NCBI RefSeq assembly: GCF_022012415.1
Contig: NZ_JAKLTR010000008.1
Span: forward strand, 124,001-188,000
Length of the DNA stretch: 64,000 bases
Source: Terrimonas ginsenosidimutans
Lineage (GTDB): Bacteria > Bacteroidota > Bacteroidia > Chitinophagales > Chitinophagaceae
Reading direction: 5' to 3'
This document shows positions 59,696-64,000 of this stretch, in pieces. Position 1 is the first letter of the stretch, and every line of letters begins with the position of its first letter. A model generated the notes under the pieces. That model had not been told where the DNA came from and searched no databases. It worked only from the letters and a program-made list of their open reading frames with translations. A program made the translations under genes and the position numbers.

Positions 59696-61039
59696 ATGGA
59701 ACTTTCCCCTCTTACAGCAATTTCCGCCATTGATGGCCGCTATCGTAAACAGGTCCAACACCTCGACGACTATTTTTCCGAGTTCGCGCTGATGAAATAC
59801 CGCGTGATCATTGAAGTGGAATACCTGCTTTTCCTGGAAAAAAAGAAATTTGTAAAGCTTACCAATAAGAGTATCAAGCATCTCCAGAAAGTAATGACAG
59901 ATTTCGGACCGGAAGACGCACAGGAGATCAAGCAGATTGAATATACCACCAATCACGACGTAAAAGCTGTGGAGTACTTTCTCAAAACTGAACTAGAGAA
60001 AAGCGGAGGAAAAGCTGCTAAAGAATGGATCCATTTTGGCCTTACTTCACAAGACATCAATAATACAGCCGTACCTCTTTCTTGGAAACACAGTATTGAA
60101 TACGAGTACTTACCCGCGCTGCTCAATCTTAATACACAGCTTAAATTGCTGGCTAAAGAATGGAAGAACATTCCAATGCTGGCTCATACTCACGGACAGC
60201 CAGCAAGCCCAACCAAACTCGGAAAGGAGATCATGGTGTTTACGGAAAGGATTCAAAACCAGGTCGAGCAATTTATCGCCATTCCCTTCATGGGTAAATT
60301 TGGTGGCGCTACCGGAAATTTTAATGCGCATCATCTTGCTTATCCTAAAACAGACTGGATCAAATTCGGCAATGAATTCCTCCAGCACCTCGGTTTGAGC
60401 CGTCAGCAATTCACTACACAGATCGAACACTACGACAATCTTGCGGCTCATTTTGATTGCATGAAAAGGATCAACAACATATTCGTTGATCTTTGCCGGG
60501 ATGTGTGGTCATACATTTCGATGGAGTACTTCAAACAAAAAACAAAGGAAGGTGAGGTTGGTTCTTCCGCGATGCCCCATAAAGTAAACCCGATCGATTT
60601 CGAGAATGCTGAGGGCAATCTTGGTTTAGCCAATGCCGTGCTGGAACATCTTTCAGCAAAACTCCCGGTATCAAGATTACAAAGGGATCTGACTGACTCA
60701 ACGGTGTTGCGCAATATCGGCGTGCCATTCGCCCATACAATCATTGCGTTTAAGTCAATTGAAAAAGGGCTTGGTAAGCTGATCATTAATACCGATAAAA
60801 TACACGCATCACTGGATAATAACTGGGCTGTCGTGGCTGAAGCGATACAGACTGTTTTGCGCAGGGAAAATTATCCCCAGCCATACGAGGCACTAAAAGA
60901 ATTGACCCGTGGAAAACAAGCAATCGACAAAAACACAATTCACGAATTTATTGACACATTAAAGATTGATACTGAATTAAAAAAACAACTTAAAAAGATC
61001 AGCCCGCATAATTATACCGGTGTTAGCCCAAACTATTAG
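59696..61039 (+). CDS. purB: Adenylosuccinate lyase
   Basis: This is 447 residues from the ATG at 59696, preceded by AGGGGGAGGAAGG about 15 nt upstream; the family sequence begins MELSPLTAISAIDGRYRKQV. Marks: FGLTSQDINNTAVPLSW (near residue 118), AHTHGQPASPTKLGKE (catalytic His, near 166), and the signature loop GSSAMPHKVNPIDFENAEGN (near 290). It cleaves SAICAR and adenylosuccinate in purine synthesis. It is of the E. coli PurB subgroup by length and wording. Confidence 0.95.
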   Translation: MELSPLTAISAIDGRYRKQVQHLDDYFSEFALMKYRVIIEVEYLLFLEKKKFVKLTNKSIKHLQKVMTDFGPEDAQEIKQIEYTTNHDVKAVEYFLKTELEKSGGKAAKEWIHFGLTSQDINNTAVPLSWKHSIEYEYLPALLNLNTQLKLLAKEWKNIPMLAHTHGQPASPTKLGKEIMVFTERIQNQVEQFIAIPFMGKFGGATGNFNAHHLAYPKTDWIKFGNEFLQHLGLSRQQFTTQIEHYDNLAAHFDCMKRINNIFVDLCRDVWSYISMEYFKQKTKEGEVGSSAMPHKVNPIDFENAEGNLGLANAVLEHLSAKLPVSRLQRDLTDSTVLRNIGVPFAHTIIAFKSIEKGLGKLIINTDKIHASLDNNWAVVAEAIQTVLRRENYPQPYEALKELTRGKQAIDKNTIHEFIDTLKIDTELKKQLKKISPHNYTGVSPNY

Positions 61040-61090
61040 GAGGCTGAGATCCTTTGCATAGTTCTTGTCACGAGATGGTAAATACGCGCG

Positions 61091-61492
61091 ATGAAAAAGC
61101 TATGCCTGATATTGTTCTCGATCTCTCTATTAGCTTCCTGCAAAAAAAACGATGATGCCAAATCGCAGCAGCGATTGCTGGTGACGGGTCTTTACAAAGG
61201 AACATTTAGCAGATCTGGTCTTGATACGGCAGACATATCCCTTAGTATTGTCGGGAATCGTTTCGAAGGGCAGGGCAGCCACCAGAACTATCCCGCTATT
61301 TGCAGCGGAAGTTTCAGCGAAAATCAAAGTTCAATCACTTTCCAGGACTCCTGCGCTTGGCCGGCAAATTTCGACTGGTCACTTATCCTGAATGGGCGAT
61401 ATGAATTCTCGGTGGATAGTAAAAACGTAAGAATCTGGAGAATCAACGGTAGCTCTACTGACGAGTATGTGCTGTCGCGTTTAACACGATAA
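61091..61492 (+). CDS. Small lipoprotein, unknown
   Basis: The 133-residue protein has a lipoprotein signal (KKLCLILFSISLLASC, Cys near residue 17) followed by KKNDDA. The mature part (LYKGTFSRSGLDTADISLSI, FEGQGSHQNYPAICSGSFSE, FDWSLILNGRYEFSV) is beta-rich and lipocalin-like in feel. It is shorter than, and only loosely like, the two paralogs across the palindrome. Its stop codon touches the palindrome 61492-61560. Confidence 0.75.
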   Translation: MKKLCLILFSISLLASCKKNDDAKSQQRLLVTGLYKGTFSRSGLDTADISLSIVGNRFEGQGSHQNYPAICSGSFSENQSSITFQDSCAWPANFDWSLILNGRYEFSVDSKNVRIWRINGSSTDEYVLSRLTR

Positions 61493-61560
61493 ATACTTTG
61501 GCAGTTATAAAAAGAAAGGAGCTCAATGAGCTCCTTTCTTTTTATAACTGCCAAAGTATT
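61492..61560. terminator. Bidirectional terminator, perfect 34-bp palindrome
   Basis: Arms 61492-61525 and 61527-61560 are exact reverse complements with one base between them. The middle AAAGAAAGGAGCTCA... gives a T-rich descending arm in both directions. It spans the last base of the plus-strand lipoprotein stop codon and the first bases of the minus-strand lipoprotein stop codon. Confidence 0.93.
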
Positions 61561-62020
61561 AAGGATTGTCTTTCACCCGGGTAAATTTACCGAATTTGCC
61601 ATCGATATACCCGTCAGAATTCACCAGATCTTTCCAGGTACCCTCTGTCAATGTCCCTTCTTTTTCATTGAAAGTAAGGGTAGCGCTCTGGGTAACTTCG
61701 TTGCTGGTACGGTTAATCGTTTTATATGTTGCTTTAACGGTTGTTCCGGTCAGCGTCCATGTTCCCTGCTGATAGTAAGTTTTCCCATCGGAACCAAGTC
61801 CTTCAGTAGTGATGGTGCCATCAGGTTCGATAGCAAGCACATAACGCAAAGGCGCAAGGTTTGGCAGCTGAGTAACAGTATATGTACCGATGTATAAGCC
61901 GGGAAGTTGATACACTTTTGGTTCTTCTACCGGTGGTGGCGGTTCCTCGTCTTCTTTTGTACAAGATGAAAAACTGATTGCACTAACAGCCAAGAGCATT
62001 GCCAGAAACTTTGATTTCAT
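61559..62020 (-). CDS. Lipoprotein, paralog of the next gene
   Basis: The 153-residue protein has a signal and lipobox (LLAVSAISFSSC), a Glu/Pro linker (KEDEEPPPPVEEP), and a domain with GLYIGTYTVTQLPNLAPLRY, TTEGLGSDGKTYYQQGTWTL, TYKTINRTSNEVTQSATLTF and DGYIDGKFGKF. The gene at 62056 encodes the same pattern (GTYTVDQLPDLPPLQYTFFI, TEGMGGDGRLY, INRYWSEVTQSAKM). The function is unknown; a lipocalin-like barrel is possible. Confidence 0.8.
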   Translation of the reverse strand: MKSKFLAMLLAVSAISFSSCTKEDEEPPPPVEEPKVYQLPGLYIGTYTVTQLPNLAPLRYVLAIEPDGTITTEGLGSDGKTYYQQGTWTLTGTTVKATYKTINRTSNEVTQSATLTFNEKEGTLTEGTWKDLVNSDGYIDGKFGKFTRVKDNP

Positions 62021-62055
62021 ATAGGATTCTTTATGTGTTTAAAAAGACCGCAGAT

Positions 62056-62478
62056 TTACTCGGCTCGTTTTATTCCCTGGAATTTCCCATCAAGGTGTCC
62101 ATCAGGGTTCTTCACATCAGTCCAGGTTGCATTTATAAATGCTCCTGCCGAATAAGTCATTTTTGCAGATTGGGTAACTTCAGACCAGTATCTATTAATT
62201 GTGGTATAAGTAGCGGTAAATGTCACTCCTTTCAATTTCCAGGTACCTTTGTGACGATAAAGTCTTCCGTCTCCACCCATTCCCTCTGTCAGCAGTTCGC
62301 CGCCGGGCTTGATAAAAAAAGTGTATTGCAGCGGAGGTAGGTCCGGAAGTTGATCTACAGTGTAGGTGCCGGTCCAGGTGCCATGAAGGTCTTCCGGAGA
62401 AAGTGCTGAATGATCCTTTTTACATGCAAAGCGATTGAGTGACAAGGATAAAAGCACAGAGATCAAAATTGCTTTCAT
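62056..62478 (-). CDS. Lipoprotein, tandem paralog
   Basis: This is 140 residues. The signal peptide is short and odd (AILISVLLSLSLNRFAC: Asn-Arg before Phe-Ala-Cys), so lipid attachment is likely but not ideal. The domain lines up along its whole length with the 61559 product: GTWTGTYTVDQLPDLPPLQY, TEGMGGDGRLYRHKGTWKLK, YTTINRYWSEVTQSAK, DGHLDGKFQGI. It lies 35 nt upstream of that gene on the same strand. Confidence 0.78.
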   Translation of the reverse strand: MKAILISVLLSLSLNRFACKKDHSALSPEDLHGTWTGTYTVDQLPDLPPLQYTFFIKPGGELLTEGMGGDGRLYRHKGTWKLKGVTFTATYTTINRYWSEVTQSAKMTYSAGAFINATWTDVKNPDGHLDGKFQGIKRAE

Positions 62479-62534
62479 TTGGTGGTTCTAATGGTGGATG
62501 CCAAGATATAAAAAAAAAAATGATTCCCGCCAAT

Positions 62535-63032
62535 TCAGTACTTTATCAACCTGAACCGGCAAACTTTTCTGTCATTTTCTTCATATTCGATCTCCGGCTT
62601 AAAGCCGCATTTTACCAGTACTTTCTGCGAAGGAATATTTGCCAGGTCCGTAATAGCCGTGATCGAATTATATCCAAGCTTTTCAAAAACATAGGCCACT
62701 CCCGCCGCGGCCACTTCTGTGGCATAGCCCTTCCCCCAGTAGGATTTTAATAAGGCATATCCCAGGTGCTGATCGGTCGTGTTGGTGAGTGGCATGATGG
62801 AAAAAGTTCCGATCACCTGGCCGGTTTCCTTTTCAACAAGAGCAACACGCCAGTTGCGGGGAACATCATCATACCAACCAATAATCTGATCCAGGAAGAT
62901 CCGGCATTCTTCATACGTCTTTACCGGGCGGATATAACGCATGACCTCTTCGTCTCCGTTCAACCGGTAAAAAACGTCAAGGTCGTCCATGGTGAAGAAA
63001 CGGGTATAAAGCCTGTCAGACTGGAACAGCAT
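62535..63032 (-). CDS. GNAT acetyltransferase, RimJ/RimL-like
   Basis: The 165-residue protein begins with the RimL-like lead FQSDRLYTRFFTMDDLDVFY. The acetyl-CoA binding motif A is HLGYALLKSYWGKGYATEVA (Q/R-x-x-G-x-G/A type, near residue 92), then VAYVFEKLGYNSITAITDLA and NIPSQKVLVKCGFKPE. It may acetylate a protein N-terminus or a small amine; the target is unknown. It shares one base with the stop codon of prfC and is probably cotranscribed. Confidence 0.88.
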   Translation of the reverse strand: MLFQSDRLYTRFFTMDDLDVFYRLNGDEEVMRYIRPVKTYEECRIFLDQIIGWYDDVPRNWRVALVEKETGQVIGTFSIMPLTNTTDQHLGYALLKSYWGKGYATEVAAAGVAYVFEKLGYNSITAITDLANIPSQKVLVKCGFKPEIEYEENDRKVCRFRLIKY

Positions 63033-64000
63033 CAGACGTTTTCTTTATGGATCTCCGATGTGAAATGAAATTCTATATCAGGGTTGTTGGCACGTTCTGT
63101 ATTGAGGAACCATTCGCTTTGCCCAAGGTATACCATATGACCATCCTTATCTTCTGCGATATTAGCCTGTTTAAAGCGGCCAAAATCTTCCAGTTTTTTC
63201 GGGTCGTTGCTGGTAAGCCAGCAGGCTTTGAAGAACGGCAGGGAGTTGAACACGACTGACGCTCCATATTCGTGCAGTAAGCGGTATTGTATCACCTCAA
63301 ACTGAAGTTCTCCCACGCAACCGATTATCTTTTTATTTCCCCCGAATTGAGTGAACAGCTGGGCAACACCTTCGTCTGTGAGCTGCATCAATCCTTTCTC
63401 CAGTTGTTTTGTTTTCATCGGATCCTTATTTACGACCTCCTTGAAGATCTCAGGAGAGAAGGACGGAATACCGGTGAAGTAAAAATCTTCTCCCTCGGTG
63501 AGCGTATCGCCGATCTTAAAGTTTCCGGTATCGAACAAGCCCACTACGTCGCCCGCATAAGCATCTTCTATAATGCTTTTATCACGCGCCATAAAGCTGT
63601 ATGGATTGCTGAAGCGAACATCTTTGTCAAGGCGTACGTGGTGGAAATATTTATTGCGTTCGAATCTTCCTGAACAAACGCGAAAGAACGCGATCCGGTC
63701 GCGGTGCTTAGGATCGAGATTTGCATGGATCTTGAATACGAAACCACTCAGCTTATCTTCTTCCACATCCACTTTGCGGGCGGTCGTTTCGCGGCTGCGT
63801 GGTGTGGGAGCAATACCGATGAACGTATCGAGCATTTCTTTCACACCAAAGTTATTGATCGCACTACCGAAGAATACCGGTGCGATCTTTCCGGCAAGAT
63901 ATTCTTCTATCTGAAGCTGACCGTGCACCGTTTCTACCAGTTCCACATCTTCGCGGAGCTGTGCGGCATCTGTATCTCCCAGCAACTGATTCAGCACAGG
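63032..64000 (-). CDS. prfC: Peptide chain release factor 3 (3' part only)
   Basis: 323 codons are visible up to the right edge, covering the end of the G domain and the C-terminal domains of RF3. Marks: [66 protein letters not shown]-like [20 protein letters not shown], and [20 protein letters not shown]. The GTP-binding P-loop is beyond the window. RF3 recycles RF1 and RF2 from the ribosome after termination. Confidence 0.95.
   Translation of the reverse strand, partial: PVLNQLLGDTDAAQLREDVELVETVHGQLQIEEYLAGKIAPVFFGSAINNFGVKEMLDTFIGIAPTPRSRETTARKVDVEEDKLSGFVFKIHANLDPKHRDRIAFFRVCSGRFERNKYFHHVRLDKDVRFSNPYSFMARDKSIIEDAYAGDVVGLFDTGNFKIGDTLTEGEDFYFTGIPSFSPEIFKEVVNKDPMKTKQLEKGLMQLTDEGVAQLFTQFGGNKKIIGCVGELQFEVIQYRLLHEYGASVVFNSLPFFKACWLTSNDPKKLEDFGRFKQANIAEDKDGHMVYLGQSEWFLNTERANNPDIEFHFTSEIHKENV

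Overview
The window looks like a chromosomal piece of a Bacteroidota bacterium, most probably a Chitinophagaceae-like soil or freshwater species. Supporting signs are a giant secreted protein ending in a type IX secretion type B sorting domain, many lipoproteins of the form SCKKD or CKK, -7 promoter elements of the TAnnTTTG type, weak Shine-Dalgarno sites, a GH95 glycosidase, an ECF sigma/anti-sigma operon, and a fused ABC permease/M1 aminopeptidase. The species call is inference; the phylum call is well supported.

Layout. 1-2.9 kb: the 5' part of a BtuB-like TonB-dependent receptor under a cobalamin riboswitch, then a beta-lactamase-fold serine hydrolase lipoprotein. 2.9-8.3 kb: a gene-poor accessory patch with toxin-antitoxin and abortive-infection material, partly decayed: an antitoxin-like fragment, an Abi-family HEPN-type protein whose frame lacks a normal start, a broken higB next to an intact higA, and a two-gene DUF6934-like module between two 53-bp direct repeats. 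8.3-12.8 kb: an operon of ECF sigma factor, membrane TPR anti-sigma-like protein and exported TPR-CHAT caspase-like protease. 13-27.5 kb: a lipoprotein, a TetR-UbiB/AarF kinase pair, an OmpA-family protein, a GreA/Rnk-like factor, GH95, an AraC regulator, a DEAD-box helicase of DbpA type and another lipoprotein. 27.6-35.3 kb: ABC ATPase plus permease-aminopeptidase fusion, a dead TPR gene, an unknown protein and an M28 peptidase with a carbohydrate-binding-like tail. 36-41 kb: housekeeping genes (tRNA-Cys, nucleoside phosphorylase, dapF, corA, NUDIX, queuosine precursor transporter). 41-54 kb: a surface-polysaccharide locus with a YfhO membrane protein, five glycosyltransferases, and a CDP-linked branched deoxysugar cassette (rfbF, rfbG, epimerase, C-methyltransferase, reductase, CmcI-like methyltransferase). 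54-64 kb: the type IX cargo protein, mqnA and purB sharing a face-to-face promoter, three small lipoproteins (two are tandem paralogs), a GNAT acetyltransferase and the 3' part of prfC.

The most unusual structural theme is a set of long intergenic hairpins whose arms are built from short repeated words (heptamers of the GGCCGAT kind, GCAAAGGACGCAAAG-like words, GGCGGACGCGGCGATACGC-like words, GGAACCTAT/GAAACCTCT words, AAGTAAAAAG words). They sit at gene ends, are sometimes nested, and in several places the hairpin word itself supplies the stop codon of the neighbouring gene. Together with the sigma/CHAT operon and the DUF6934 module these are the best leads for undescribed biology here.
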